Source: Cichorium intybus (taxonomy: Eukaryota > Streptophyta > Magnoliopsida > Asterales > Asteraceae). From it: DNA of 64,000 nucleotides. Of this stretch, positions 11,823 through 24,570 are shown one piece after another (the stretch's first letter is position 1; every line of letters starts with the position of its first letter). Where the stretch lies: contig CM042009.1 of NCBI GenBank assembly GCA_023525715.1, positions 128,118,645-128,182,644 on the forward strand, given 5' to 3'. The notes below the pieces were generated by a model that worked only from the letters and a program-made list of their open reading frames with translations, made no database searches and was not told the DNA's origin. A program made the translations under genes and the position numbers.

Positions 11823-13662
11823 ACTGTGTGATACAACTTTATCAAAATACACCATGCCAGACACCATTAGGGTTTATTAAGGACTAGGCCCCATAACGTC
11901 ATGATCACAGTCGTTGATGCAATAAATAATAAACCTTCAACGCACTAATTAGCTAGGGCAAGCAATGGTCGAATCCATGAGGAGCTTAAGGTCAACAACT
12001 AGTTCTAACAGACTAAAGGTAAACAAATTCAAAAAAACAATGCTTGCAAAGGGTTTGATTCAATAATAAACAGAAGTGATCGCTCATGGTTTCAGTTTTG
12101 ATTCCTAAACAATGTATTGTATCAGATTCTACTAATTTTGTGTTCATTCAAATTACATCGACATAACCATATTGTTACTGACTAAATCTGGGATCAAACT
12201 ATGTAAATTCCGCACCATCCGTCCTACACACCACTGTGGATGATTTGGCACGATGGGGAAGATCACAATAGAGTTGTCTTACACTCAATCAAGCAATAAT
12301 TTAGGAACAAGTAATGGAAATCTAGTCATATGGTTGAAAAACAAACAAACCAAATATTGTGTTCATGAATCTAAAAGGTTTAAATGTAATACAATACTGA
12401 AAAAGAAATCAAAACCTACTCCCGGTTGCATCACATGATGATTTAGCTACTCATGACTGTGAATGATGCAAACATTGTGTTGGAGATGATGAACATGTAT
12501 GGATCTTCAAAACTTCAGGAGCTCCAACTTGATATTGATGCAAAAGAGGTTGGATCTGAGATTGGGATTGTTTGGAAGTGTTTTGGGGATGTTTTGGACC
12601 TTAGAAAAGTGCCAAAAACCTCTGAAATTCGTCTAGGAACATTCTTGGATCGATAGATGGAAGTATCATTAAATAGAGAAGTGTAAATAAGACTGTTTAG
12701 GGCAGGTCTGGCGGCAGCGTCCCAGACGGCACCTAGGACGCTGAGTGTATTCATCAGACTTTTACGACGAGCAACGTTCCAGAACGAGACGCTCCTAAAA
12801 TGCTGGGTCTGCTAGGCCAGCGTCTCAGACGCCCCGTGGGAAGCTGACGGGCTTTATTCGCATTCCAGCATTGCTTGTCCTCCTTTTCTTGACCAAAATG
12901 ACCTAAAGTTCCACGTCAGCGTCTGGGACACTACCTGGGATGTTGGCTTCTTTCTTCAGCTTCCAGTGTCCGTTTAATTCGCGGTTTTCTCCCAAAATTC
13001 CCGTTTTCAATCCCCGCATGTATTTCACTTAATTCCATCAAAAGTAGGGCCATTCTTGGTTAAACAAAGCTTAATTTATCATGTTAATCACATTTTACTT
13101 TAAACCAAAATGGCCCGATCATGTCACGACCAGCTAAAGGTAGCATCGCTATCACTAGGCACGTTATCACATCGCTACCGGTAGGTTTGACGTTGTGACC
13201 AAGGAACATTCAATATTAGCATCGCTACTAGCCAAGGGTAGCGCCGCTACCGATGACCAACATCAGACCCTTCGAGCCTGCTTCGTTCTTAATCACAACC
13301 AACCCCTTAAACCACGATTCAAGTTGATTCTAATCGTCACATAACAATATACTAAAGGGTTTTCTAGGAAACAATGAACAAATAATTTCTTATGGTTCAC
13401 ATGCAACCCTAGAAAGATCTATGTTTTCTTCTATGAAGATAATAAACTAAAATCCTAAGGCCAACAATTATTTCTAAAGATCAAAAAGAATTAACCAACC
13501 TTTTAATTCTTGTTCTTGAAGCTAGCAACAAACAGATCCTGCCTCAAATGGTGTCACACCCAAGCAATGGAGAAGACAGTCCAGCAGAGTATTGTTGGTT
13601 CAAAAGTGGCGTAGAAAAGGGGAGCCATGAGGTTCCTTTTATAGCCTCCAAGGGTTACAGCT
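11823..13662 (-). repeat. Old retrotransposon DNA, including part of a minus-strand LTR
   Basis: No gene was found. The part next to the gypsy insertion (about 13500-13662) is the R/U5 side of the minus-strand LTR that resumes at 22344, as shown by a minus-strand TATA box at 13637-13644. Further left, 11830-12450 has the look of an untranslated retrotransposon leader. The stretch 12700-13260 has GC-rich phrases (gcgtct, 'agcatcgctac') repeated at irregular spacing. The left boundary of the LTR could not be placed. Confidence 0.4.
13637..13644 (-). promoter_or_regulatory. Minus-strand TATA box of the interrupted LTR
   Basis: Read on the minus strand this is CTATAAAA followed by GGAACC. It lies 19 bp from the target duplication of the gypsy insertion. 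In the minus direction the inserted element is immediately upstream of the box, so the insertion separates this core promoter from its own upstream LTR sequence (22344-22795). Confidence 0.55.
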
Positions 13663-14004
13663 GAAACTGTAACGCCAAAAACACTCTTTTTATGTAAATA
13701 TAATAAAAAGGGTAAAATTGGTCATTTTACCTTAGAAGGGTAATTTGGTCTTTTGGACAGAAAAGAATTTGGTTTGAAATAATATTTTGAGTTTTGGACT
13801 TAAAATGTTATAAAAACTGATTTTTGGTCATTTTACCACAAAAGGGTAATTTGGTCATTTGACCATGTGAAGGACCAATTGTGTAAAATAATTGCTCCTT
13901 GTGGGAAAAATATAAGAAATGAAAGTTTTATGTCATAAAACTTGATTATTGTGGCCAAAGTTCAAGAAATGGAACTTAAGGACCAAATTTGTAAATTTTG
14001 GAAG

Positions 14005-14012
14005 TATAAATA
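14005..14012 (+). promoter_or_regulatory. TATA box of the gypsy 5' LTR
   Basis: TATAAATA, about 340 bp into the LTR. The same box is present in the 3' LTR at 20209-20216. Its place fits the start of the retroelement transcript. Confidence 0.6.
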
Positions 14013-15085
14013 GAGAGGTTGACTCTCTTCTTTGACTGGCCATTTGTGCAGCAACGGGAAGGGTTTTTGAGAGCAAAAAACTGGAAATCTTTGAAGCTTG
14101 AAGCAAGGAATTGGAATCATAGCTTGGAATTGGTGATTCCTAAGTTAAACAAGGTTAGTAATTTGATTTTCTAGCCAAGTTCTTGAGGTATTCTTGATGG
14201 GTTTGATAGAAACTGAAATCTGCAAATTTCAGTTATGATATGTGGTTGAAAGTAGCTTAATACTTCCAATAAGTCATGCTAAAAGGACTTAATTCAAGAA
14301 AAATGGAAGTAGGTTGCTATTGTTGATGAATTGGGGTTTTGGCTCAAGAACCCTAATTTCTGCATTTGATTGATTGAGGTTGTTTCTTTGGATTAAAACC
14401 TTGTATTATTAAAGGGTTTTAGTCAGTAAACAAACCCCATACGATTAAGAACTGGATTAAGGACTTAATAGGCCAAAACTGCGTGCTACAGTGCACAAAT
14501 CGCGACTGATCAGGAGACTGCCCAGGCGCATGGCGCAGTGCACCCAGGATCAGGGCGGGGTGCGCCCAGGCGCAGTGCGCCTGATACCTGGCGCAGTGCG
14601 CCCACTAGACAGGGAGTCCAAAACGCTAACTTTTGTTTGGCTTGTCCGATTTACCTCAAACTTGAACCATAAGTCCCTAATGGTTTGAAAAGTATGGGAA
14701 AAATATTAAATTGAGTTTTCGACTCCTCGGGGGCACTGTAGAGCAATACGAATGCCTCGGTGAATAGTAAAACTCATGAAAAGATGGTAAATGGAAAGTT
14801 TATCATCTAGGGATGGTTTAAAGTTGCATAATATTGGACTCTTATGTATTATAGTCAACTGAAATGATTATTAACCTATTATCATTTGGTATATAAATGA
14901 ATATATAAGTATGGGACAAAATGGTTGTGGTGCACGCAAAGGCAAGAAACAACCGGGATTTAAATGCAGCTAGTATCCAGGTGAGTAATCTCACTGATAT
15001 CACATATGATATGTGTTGATTGGACTGTTACAGGTTGAAACAGTTTTGGGGGACAAAAATGATAATTTAAAGATTTAATGAAAAA

Positions 15086-15640
15086 GACAATACCAGATAA
15101 GCTGTGAGTCTGAAAAAGACAAGAACGGAGCTGTGAGTCAATAAATGGATAAACAGGGATATGACAATACCAGATAAGCCGTGAGTCTGCGATAGACAAG
15201 AACGGAGCTGTGAGTCAGTAATGCGACAATACCAGATAAGCCGTGAGTCATTGCGATGACAAGAACGGAGCTGTGAGTCCACTTTAATTAGGCAATACCG
15301 GATAAGCCGTGAGTCATTGCGATGACAAGAACGGAGCCGTGAGTCTAGGAAATAGCGGGTAAACCCGTGAGCCATGATTGATTGTGAAATAAGCTGATAA
15401 CAGATGGTGCGGCCACTTGTGGCTATGATATTGGATGCTATATCCAACTGGTGCGGCCTATACGGCTATGATATTGTTACAGGAACATGGTACGGCCTTA
15501 TGGCTATGATATCGGGTTATTGAAACCAATTGGTGCGGCCTGAGGGCTATGGTTTATATATTGAAAATGTTTTGGTGCAGCTTATATAGCTATGATACAG
15601 GGTGCGGCTTAAATAGCCATGAAATACGATGCGGTCAATT
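15086..15640 (+). repeat. Two tandem-repeat blocks inside the LTR
   Basis: In 15086-15346 a unit of about 55-75 bp ('gacaataccagataagc', then 'gacaagaacggagctgtgag') repeats four to five times with changing spacers. In 15396-15640 a unit of about 45 bp ('ggtgcggcc', a few bases, 'ggctatgatat') repeats five to six times and decays to the right. The same blocks occur in the 3' LTR at about 21290-21845. Confidence 0.85.
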
Positions 15641-16137
15641 ATGACTAAGAAATATGGGACATAAATGTATGCAAATAACAACTCGTAAGACTATGCGATA
15701 GGATGTGCAATCCTAAGACATATATGGTTAGCCAGAATGGCTAGGAGTTTGGAACCAATATCCAGATAGAGATATACGGTTAATAGATTTATCATATATA
15801 GGAAATTATATATGAATGTATTCTTATACGTGTTATTTGTAGATACGATTACTCACTGAGCTTTGTAGCTCATACCGTTTGTTAAATGTCCCTGCAGGTT
15901 AGCATAACCCTGATAAGGGTAAGGATAAAGTCCGTGACTCAAGAAGTGGACTTGTAGATGCTGTCAGTAGCAGCCCGGCTTATATGGAGGTTACTATATT
16001 TGTATACTCCTTGATACACTTGTACCCGTTTTTATTAAAATTATACCCCTTTGTTTATGGTTTTATGTACTGAAACCTTTGTTAAAAATGAAAAATTTTC
16101 AGGGGTGTTTTTGTTTTAAAAGCCGGGTGTTACAAGT

Positions 16138-16149
16138 TGGTATCAGAGC
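16138..16149 (+). other. Primer-binding site (initiator Met-tRNA type)
   Basis: TGGTATCAGAGC begins three bases after the 5' LTR. This is the usual plant LTR-element site complementary to the 3' end of initiator methionine tRNA. Confidence 0.85.
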
Positions 16150-19100
16150 CGTGGTTTAAGTGAACTAGGTGTCTATAGAGAAGATTCCTGGACTTAAACC
16201 TTGAGACAGTAGACACGATGTACCGTTAGGTGTATATAAGTTGTTATTATACATATATAACCTAACTATTGCTGACTTCTAACGTATAAGAAGTATGAGC
16301 AGCGAATATTACTGGGAGGAATTTAGGGCATGCAGCTTTAAGAGGCGAACCAGCCCTTTCTCAAGGCTCCATTGAACGAGGGGCAACGAGACAAGTAGCA
16401 GAAAATCCACATGACAAGCAATAGTAGCTGCTGTGGTCAGAGAAAGAAATAGGGTGCTCACCCTGATTGATATCAAGGTGAAAGAAAAGTAGCTGAGACT
16501 ACAAGAAAAAGCAGAAAACGATTAGTGGACGCTTCAGGAGAAGTTACCACAGACTGGGTCCAACCTTAAAAGGAAGGGACCAAAACAGAGCAGTTATGTA
16601 TTATGAGAAGTGCAGGAAAAGCACTCAGAAAATTGTAGAGTTGAGACTCTACCGTTGAAATGCTGTAATTGCAAGAAGCAGGAGCATATTGCTCGAGTCT
16701 GTTGGATGGAACGGAAGTGTGTCTAGCGCGGAGCTATAGAACACTTTCCTAAGAAATACTCACATGCTAAATGTGGAGTAACGGGTGATGAACCCAGGAA
16801 AGAACGGGGGAGGAAAGAAAGAAGAAACGAATGGTCGAAAAGGACCAGTGATACCTTAAGCATTCCAGCAGACTGTGGAAAAAGCTCGTGAGTAGACTGA
16901 TATGGTCTCAAATACAATTGTTTTGAATATACTCCCCGTATATGTTATATATGATCCATGAAGCTATGATGTGGATCGATGACTTTGATGTCTTGTCTGA
17001 ATATTTCATCAACGATTATGGATGAAATTTTGGAACTGGCTATAGCAAATAGCAAATATGTTCAAGATATTGAACACCTGGAAGGTAGTCTGCCTAGGAT
17101 TTACGGGACCATTTTTCCCTATAAATCTAGAGCCAATGTCTACCAATGAATTTGAAGAAATCGTGCATATGAATTGGTTAGCAATGAATGATGCTAACAT
17201 GAATTGTAGAAAAATGAACATCATGGTTCAAAAATCAGAAATGAAATGGACGAAAATCCATGATAAATAACCGTTGTTGAGAATACCGGTTATTTTCCTT
17301 TGCTTAAACTCGGAAAAGAGTTAGTAAAGAAATGATGTTGTAGTTGGCATACGTGGTATGGGCCAAGCTAAATAAAGCAGTGATACTAGTGAACTACTTT
17401 AAATAAATTCTCGGATGTTTCTTTTGAAAACAACTTCCAGGATTTCTGCCAGATTGGCGAGAAGAGTTTATGATTAAACTGATTTTGAGAGCCGTTTCTG
17501 TAATTTAGGCTCTATATTGATTAGCCTCTGCAGAGATGGCAGAGTGGTAAAACAATTTGAAGAAATTGTTTTTGAATTGGGGTCTCATATGGCCGAATGT
17601 GTCATTATATGGAGCCCTATCTTGCTTGAAAAGAAGAAAGACAAGTTAATGTGTATATACATTGACTACTGAGAATCTGATATTCTCGAAACCAGACTGA
17701 ATATGAGGTACATTTGTACCAGATATTGGAGTTACTTCACTGAGTTAAGTGATATGTAAAATTCTCCAAGTATGAAAATTTGGCTAAAAGAATGTTTCAT
17801 ATTCTTTAGGCATGTTATTAATGCCGGAAATGTTAAACTGGATCCAGTAGAAATGATGCTGTGATGAAACAGAAACCGCCTTGGAATTTACCTGAAATTA
17901 GTAGTTCCCTTGGATTGACGGGTTACTATGGGAGAGTTGTAGAAAACTGCTCCTTGACTATTGTTCTATTGACTAAAGTTGATCAATAAAAGTGAAAAGT
18001 CTGAGTGGTAGAAAGACCACATGTAACTTTTCAAAGGTTGAAATAAACCTTATGTGAAGCTCCGGTGTTAGCATTATTGCTAAGCGGAGAAGATAAATTG
18101 TTTTATAGAAATGCATCCAGAGTTGATTTTGGATACATGATATTGCAGTAGCAATTATGATTTTGACATTTGAGCTTTGGAGACACTACTGATGTGGTGT
18201 AAAGCTTACTGTTTATACGGATCATAAAAGTTTGAAGTGCTTAATTGATCAAAAGAAGCTAAATATGAGATAGCAAAGATAGATGGGTTACTTAAAGATT
18301 TCGGTTATGAAATCTTGTACCATCTCGGAAAGGCGGATGTGATTATAGATGCCTTGAATTAGAAAGAGTATCTTTTGAAAGATACAACCACATGCGTGAG
18401 TGTGGCGAACTGATTACCTGAGTTGATTCGGGTAGCACAAGAAGAAGTATGCAAATCTGAAAACGTGAAAAGTGAATGAACGATTAGCTATTGAAAGAAG
18501 CTAGTTAGAAACTCACGGCGGTTTAAAACCCTTGGTGGTTGTGTATGTGAGTTCCAAAGAAAGCAAGATATGAAAATTTACCCTTAAAAGATGTATATTT
18601 GGGTAGATATGCAGAATGCCCGGGGCAGTACCAAACTGTGTAGGATGATATAACCTATGTATTGGTGGCCGGGGCTAAAGAAAGACATTGAAAGACATGT
18701 GAAAAGTGTTTGACTTGTGTGTAACTACAGTCAAATCATTAGAAGTATACAGAAAATTTAACCGTTGTGGGTCCCAAAGAAGAAATGGGACGAAAATATC
18801 ATAGACTATGTAGTAAAGTCTTTGCAAGTACCGCATGGGTATGACACCATATGGGTCATTGTTGACTGGTTTATGAAACCAGTGCACATTTTTACCGACC
18901 AGTGATAAAAATCAAGATCGAAAAGTTATAAAAGCTACATAGATAGGGTAAATAGTCGACAGGAGTTACCGGTGTGGATCGTGTTGGGTCGAGAAAATAG
19001 AATTATTTGCTGCTTTTGGCATAAATTCTAAGAATAATTAGTTCAAAAGTGCTAGTAAGTACTGTATATGATTTGCAGATTGATAGACAAGGCGACATAA

Positions 19101-19856
19101 TGATGCAGACTCTAGAAGATATGCTTGAAATTTGCATAACAGACCTTGGCGGAAGATAAGAAGATTGTCCATCTCGGGTGGAATCTGTAGATAATAACAG
19201 TTTTTTGTACCAGTTTTCTGATGACTCGTATGAAACGTCGTATGGAGTACCGTGTCATACTCCGAATTGCTAGATAGAAGTTGAGATAGGCCGTTGGCTG
19301 GATCCGAGATTGTACCTCAAACAGAAGAAAAGATTAGGCAAATTCGAGAAAGCTTGGAAATAGACAAAAATCGAAAAAAGTAGTATGCAGATTGTTGAGT
19401 AAAACCATTGAAACTCCAAGTGAGGGAAGATGGTGATACTCAAAATATCCCTTGAAAAGACTAAAAATCTATTTGGGACGAAAGAAAAGTTAAGTCCTCA
19501 TCTATTGGACTTTTCCATATGTCCCAAAGAGTAAGAATTGGGGTGTACCGACTGAAGTTTCTTGATGAACTTCAAGATATTTGCAATGTTTTCTATGGGT
19601 CTCATAGTTCTGAGAACATGGAATGATAAATTTCAACAAATACCTCATGCTGAAATGAGGTAGATGAGAAGTTATGGTACCCGGGACAACCGGAGGAATG
19701 TTCGATGAACAGTAATATAACCACGAAATAAGAAAACTAGTATGGTTAAGTGCTTAGGCAATACCATAGAGGTTTCCATATGATATGGGAAACCGAAATT
19801 GTAATGAGAAAGAATTACCCTTGCTTGTTTGTATGATTTCGGGGACGAAATCTTTT
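16150..19856 (+). pseudogene. Decayed Ty3/gypsy gag-pol
   Basis: Landmarks that can still be read: a C-X2-C-X4-H-X4-C zinc knuckle (16661-16702); the end of the reverse-transcriptase domain, PEISSSLGLTGYYGRVV (about 17890-17940); an RNase H segment with 'TVYTDHKSLKC' (about 18210-18240); an integrase zinc-binding segment 'KKDIERHVKS-CLTC' (about 18678-18722); a core segment 'WVIVDWFMKPVH' (about 18850-18886); and the 'ggggacgaaatc' string (19840-19851) that typically precedes the 3' LTR of this type. Stops and frameshifts interrupt every domain, and the region before the zinc knuckle is too short for a normal gag. The order integrase after RNase H places it in Ty3/gypsy. Confidence 0.85.
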
Positions 19857-19870
19857 GAAGGAGGGGAGAA
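19857..19870 (+). other. Polypurine tract
   Basis: A 14-base purine run (gaaggaggggagaa) ends two bases before the 3' LTR. This is the expected plus-strand primer for reverse transcription. Confidence 0.8.
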
Positions 19871-19872
19871 TT

Positions 19873-22338
19873 TGTAACGCCAAGACACTCTTTTTATGTA
19901 AATATAATAAAAAGGGTAAAATTGGTCATTTTACCTTAGAAGGGTAATTTGGTCTTTTGGACAGAAAAGAATTTGGTTTGAAATAATATTTTGAGTTTTG
20001 GACTTAAAATGTTATAAAAACTGATTTTTGGTCATTTTACCACAAAAGGGTAATTTGGTCATTTGACCATGTGAAGGACCAATTGTGTAAAATAATTGCT
20101 CCTTGTGGTAAAAATATAAGAAATGAAAGTTTTATGTCATAAAACTTGATTATTGTGGCCAAAGTTCAAGAAATGGAACTTAAGGACCAAATTTGTAAAT
20201 TTTGGAAGTATAAATAGAGAGGTTGACTCTCTTCTTTGACTGGCCATTTGTGCAGCAACGGGAAGGGTTTTTGAGAGCAAAAACCTGGAAATCTTTGAAG
20301 CTTGAAGCAAGGAATTGGAATCATAGCTTGGAATTGGTGATTCCTAAGTTAAACAAGGTTAGTAATTTGATTTTCTAGCCAAGTTCTTGAGGTATTCTTG
20401 ATGGGTTTGATAGAAACTGAAATCTGCAAATTTCAGTTATGATATGTGGTTGAAAGTAGCTTAATACTTCCAATAAGTCATGCTAAAAGGACTTAATTCA
20501 AGAAAAATGGAAGTAGGTTGCTATTGTTGATGAATTGGGGTTTTGGCTCAAGAACCCTAATTTCTGCATTTGATTGATTGAGGTTGTTTCTTTGGATTAA
20601 AACCTTGTATTATTAAAGGGTTTTAGTCAGTAAACAAACCCCATACGATTAAGAACTGGATTAAGGACTTAATAGGCCAAAACTGCGTGCTACAATGCAC
20701 AAATCGCGACTGATCAGGAGACTGCCCAGGCGCATGGCGCAGTGCACCCAGGATCAGGGCGGGGTGCGCCCAGGCGCAGTGCGCCTGATACCTGGCGCAG
20801 TGCGCCCACTAGACAGGGAGTCCAAAACGCTAACTTTTGTTTGGCTTGTCCGATTTACCTCAAACTTGAACCATAAGTCCCTAATGGTTTGAAAAGTATG
20901 GGAAAAATATTAAATTGAGTTTTCGACTCCTCGGGGGCACTGTAGAGCAATACGAATGCCTCGGTGAATAGTAAAACTCATGAAAAGATGGTAAATGGAA
21001 AGTTTATCATCTAGGGATGGTTTAAAGTTGCATAATATTGGACTCTTATGTATTAGAGTCAACTGAAATGATTATTAACCTATTATCATTTGGTATATAA
21101 ATGAATATATAAGTATGGGACAAAATGGTTGTGGTGCACGCAAAGGCAAGAAACAACCGGGATTTAAATGCAGCTAGTATCCAGGTGAGTAATCTCACTG
21201 ATATCACATATGATATGTGTTGATTGGACTGTTACAGGTTGAAACAGTTTTGGGGGACAAAAATGATAATTTAAAGATTTAATGAAAAAGACAATACCAG
21301 ATAAGCTGTGAGTCTGAAAAAGACAAGAACGGAGCTGTGAGTCAATAAATGGATAAACAGGGATATGACAATACCAGATAAGCCGTGAGTCTGCGATAGA
21401 CAAGAACGGAGCTGTGAGTCAGTAATGCGACAATACCAGATAAGCCGTGAGTCATTGCGATGACAAGAACGGAGCTGTGAGTCCACTTTAATTAGGCAAT
21501 ACCGGATAAGCCGTGAGTCATTGCGATGACAAGAACGGAGCCGTGAGTCTAGGAAATAGCGGGTAAACCCGTGAGCCATGATTGATTGTGAAATAAGCTG
21601 ATAACAGATGGTGCGGCCACTTGTGGCTATGATATTGGATGCTATATCCAACTGGTGCGGCCTATACGGCTATGATATTGTTACAGGAACATGGTACGGC
21701 CTTATGGCTATGATATCGGGTTATTGAAACCAATTGGTGCGGCCTGAGGGCTATGGTTTATATATTGAAAATGTTTTGGTGCAGCTTATATAGCTATGAT
21801 ACAGGGTGCGGCTTAAATAGCCATGAAATACGATGCGGTCAATTATGACTAAGAAATATGGGACATAAATGTATGCAAATAACAACTCGTAAGACTATGC
21901 GATAGGATGTGCAATCCTAAGACATATATGGTTAGCCAGAATGGCTAGGAGTTTGGAACCAATATCCAGATAGAGATATACGGTTAATAGATTTATCATA
22001 TATAGGAAATTATATATGAATGTATTCTTATACGTGTTATTTGTAGATACGATTACTCACTGAGCTTTGTAGCTCATACCGTTTGTTAAATGTCCCTGCA
22101 GGTTAGCATAACCCTGATAAGGGTAAGGATAAAGTCCGTGACTCAAGAAGTGGACTTGTAGATGCTGTCAGTAGCAGCCCGGCTTACATGGAGGTTACTA
22201 TATTTGTATACTCCTTGATACACTTGTACCCGTTTTTATTAAAATTATACCCCTTTGTTTATGGTTTTATGTACTGAAACCTTTGTTAAAAATGAAAAAT
22301 TTTCAGGGGTGTTTTTGTTTTAAAATCCGGGTGTTACA
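19873..22338 (+). repeat. 3' LTR of the gypsy element (2466 bp)
   Basis: Nearly identical to the 5' LTR, differing by one deleted base and seven substitutions as counted by eye. It ends GGGTGTTACA and is followed by the GAAAC duplication. TATA box at 20209-20216. Confidence 0.95.
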
Positions 22339-22343
22339 GAAAC

Positions 22344-22795
22344 CGTAGAGGAGCCTCCTTAATGGACAAGCTTGTTGACCATTTGGACCAAGGCTTCTAA
22401 ACCCTAATTAGGGTTTTCGCCAACTATGGAGTTCCCTCCATATTGGCGCCAACTTTGGCCCCTGGCTACTGGCTTGCCAGTTATTCAACTATTGAATAAA
22501 TACAAACCAGTCCCTGCACTTTTAATTAATTAATTTAATCACTAAATTAAATCCAATTAATTCTAGATTAAATCTCAATTAATTATTATCGTTTCTAATT
22601 AATATATTAACACTTAAATATATTAATAAACCATTTAATTAATTCTATTGATTTATTAAACAATTAATAAATCAACCTTTTACTCTACTGAACTCTATCC
22701 TAACCTCCAGCTATGAGGGCAACCCAAATGGACTTTGCTTCAATTAACAAGATAAATATAAATGTAAAGTCATGGCTTAGACACCTAATCCAATA
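22344..22795 (-). repeat. Start of an older minus-strand LTR (copia-like), split by the gypsy element
   Basis: Read on the minus strand, a polypurine tract (22796-22807, aagtgggagac) is followed by TATTGGATTAGGTGTC, a slight variant of the TGTTGGA start common in copia LTRs. The LTR runs left to 22344, is interrupted by the gypsy insertion, and resumes at 13662 with a TATA box 19 bp further on. Its far end was not located, and no matching partner LTR was recognised on the right. Confidence 0.55.
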
Positions 22796-22807
22796 GTCTC
22801 CCACTTG
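22796..22807 (-). other. Minus-strand polypurine tract
   Basis: On the minus strand this reads ccaagtgggagac, ending at the proposed LTR start. 'Aagtgggag' before an LTR is a frequent copia arrangement. Confidence 0.55.
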
Positions 22808-23878
22808 GATAAGTCTATGACTTTAATTTTTCTTCTGATTTATAAACAACCTGCAGCTTCCAAGAAACTGCTGCCGAACTCTGACCCAGTCAGTTCTGTC
22901 CATAGATAAGTGATCATATGACCCTTCGTCCAACAAGATATTTTCAGACACGAGACATGGATTGAGATCAATCTCTGTCCGACACTCTGTTTCCCGATTT
23001 CCGATTCTGCTTATGACTTTCGGACTTCTAATTGAACACATCAATTTAGTCCAGGCTGGCCAGCACTTTAGTCAACTTAAAAATCATCGAGCGGCCTACA
23101 GATATCTGTTTCCCATCAGGGTCAAGGAACGAATAAGCTTTGACTCATATGTTTGTGTCTTTTACTTGTCAAAATCGTACACAACAATGCATTTTATAAC
23201 ATCGAGTTACCGATGCGTTTACATATTATCAATGCACAACCGACTCGTAAATTTCAACTCATATGTCTCTGCTTCAAGATCATACGATATTATCGTCTCA
23301 ACATTGCTCGTGATGTAATCCATGAAGCAATCTATTGAGCGCGGGTTTATCCAATACTCAAATCTCTATTTCTAAGTACTCATGAATGTTGTAGCAGTCT
23401 ACTGCAATGTCTAATTTCTTGGACAATCTACAAACCAATTCACGACAGTCTTCGTTCATACTTACTCCCGAAAAGTATGAGCGACTGTGGACTTTTGAAT
23501 AATCAACTTATTCGGGAAGTGAAACATGCAAAATTGAAACATAAAATCTGACCGGTGGCTACTCTTGCCTAATTACCAAGTGTCCACGAGGTAATCACCA
23601 AGTCGGATTTTACATAAAACTATTGTCGGTTTCTAGATTCCTTTTAAACTATTTAATTCATGTTATGTATCTATGTCTACTTGACCTTTCACTCTTTCTA
23701 TGTATTCAAATGTTATACATTTATACACTTTATCCGATCGGATATCCTTCCGATGATATTTCAATTTTGGTCATACTGTCATTCTCACTAACAACTCCAT
23801 TCTATGTACTGTGACTTTCCATGGTTCTCTGGATCTTTAGTCCACATGACTGCACCCTAAGACTATTTCGAGGTGTTA

Positions 23879-23910
23879 CGATGTGTCGGTGAGCCACACA
23901 CGCTCCATCG
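23879..23910 (-). ncRNA. Conserved hairpin motif, copy 1
   Basis: The stem CGATG/CATCG (23879-23883 with 23906-23910) closes a 22-base apical region (23884-23905). On the minus strand that region starts GAGCGUGUGUGG and ends ACCGACA. The apical region is shared with three other copies while the stem sequence is not. It lies downstream of gag on the minus strand. Candidate cis-acting RNA structure; the function is unknown. Confidence 0.5.
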
Positions 23911-24238
23911 GAATGCCAACGAAATTCTTTAATCATTAAGTCCTTATTTGAAAAACTCTTTTCAAATTGTTATCAACATTCACCCCAATCATTTTCCAAT
24001 GATTCCTCACGTATGTGCAAAATCCATTAGGTATTCCCAGCCAGGTCATATCCTGAATCTGACTCAGTATGCACTAAGCATTAAGTCATCAAGACATGTT
24101 CATGGCACTTCTGATCGATCCAAGAAACTTGTTGGATTCGATCTAGTCCTATTCCAAACCTTTTGGAATCTTAGGATTACTTATAATCCTTGTGTCACGA
24201 CTTTTAATAACTTTATCCTTACGGAGACTTTTCTTCAT

Positions 24239-24570
24239 GCATCTTGAATCTTATCAAGATCATGCTTACTATGGCCAGGTCTATACGGATGACAACATCT
24301 ATCTGATATAGGTTAATGGATTATGTGAGTATGTTGCACCTTTTATATCTCTCATGCCAAATCATTACACTTTGCAATGATAGAGAACTATTTCCTAGGG
24401 CAATGCATCTTGAGTCTCATCAAGATCATTTTGGCAGAGTTTCGATCTATCTCATAGACGTTTATAACCACCCGAGCATGCCGTGTCATTATTAAGTCTT
24501 TCATAGCGATCCGTCTCTTAACACCAATTCATTACACTTTGTAATGAAAAGAGACGTTTCCTAAAACAGT
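24239..24570. repeat. Two-copy imperfect tandem duplication, about 170 bp
   Basis: 'catcttgaatcttatcaaga' near 24239 returns as 'catcttgagtctcatcaaga' near 24408. The following landmarks ('cattacacttt', 'gcaatgatagaga' or 'gtaatgaaaagaga', 'tttccta') also recur in order. The copies are diverged and contain indels. Confidence 0.6.

Larger units (their letters stand above)
13668..16134 (+). repeat. 5' LTR of the gypsy element (2467 bp)
   Basis: It starts TGTAACGCC and ends GGGTGTTACA. A TATAAATA box lies at 14005-14012. A GC-rich patch built on 'gcgcagtgcgcc' (about 14527-14610) and two tandem-repeat blocks (15086-15346 and 15396-15640) lie downstream. Short frames inside (14491-14688 on +, 15067-15447 on -) recur unchanged in the other LTR and are not genes. 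Confidence 0.95.
13668..22338 (+). mobile_element. Ty3/gypsy element: young insertion with a decayed coding region
   Basis: Complete structure: 5' LTR, methionine-tRNA-type primer site, degenerate gag-pol, polypurine tract, 3' LTR, and a perfect 5-bp duplication GAAAC (13663-13667 and 22339-22343). By eye the LTRs differ at only seven bases and one indel over 2467 bp, so the insertion is recent. The 3.7-kb interior, by contrast, has no frame longer than about 70 residues, although the domain order zinc knuckle, reverse transcriptase, RNase H, integrase can be followed through stops and shifts. Such a copy could have moved only with proteins supplied by another element. It sits inside an older minus-strand LTR. 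Confidence 0.95.

Noticed and set aside
14491..15447. Frames in the gypsy 5' LTR (65 aa on +, 79 and 126 aa on -)
   Set aside because: They recur unchanged at 20695-21651 in the other LTR. The minus-strand ones are translations of the tandem repeats (recurrent 'DSQLRSC' phrase), so they are repeat artefacts rather than genes.
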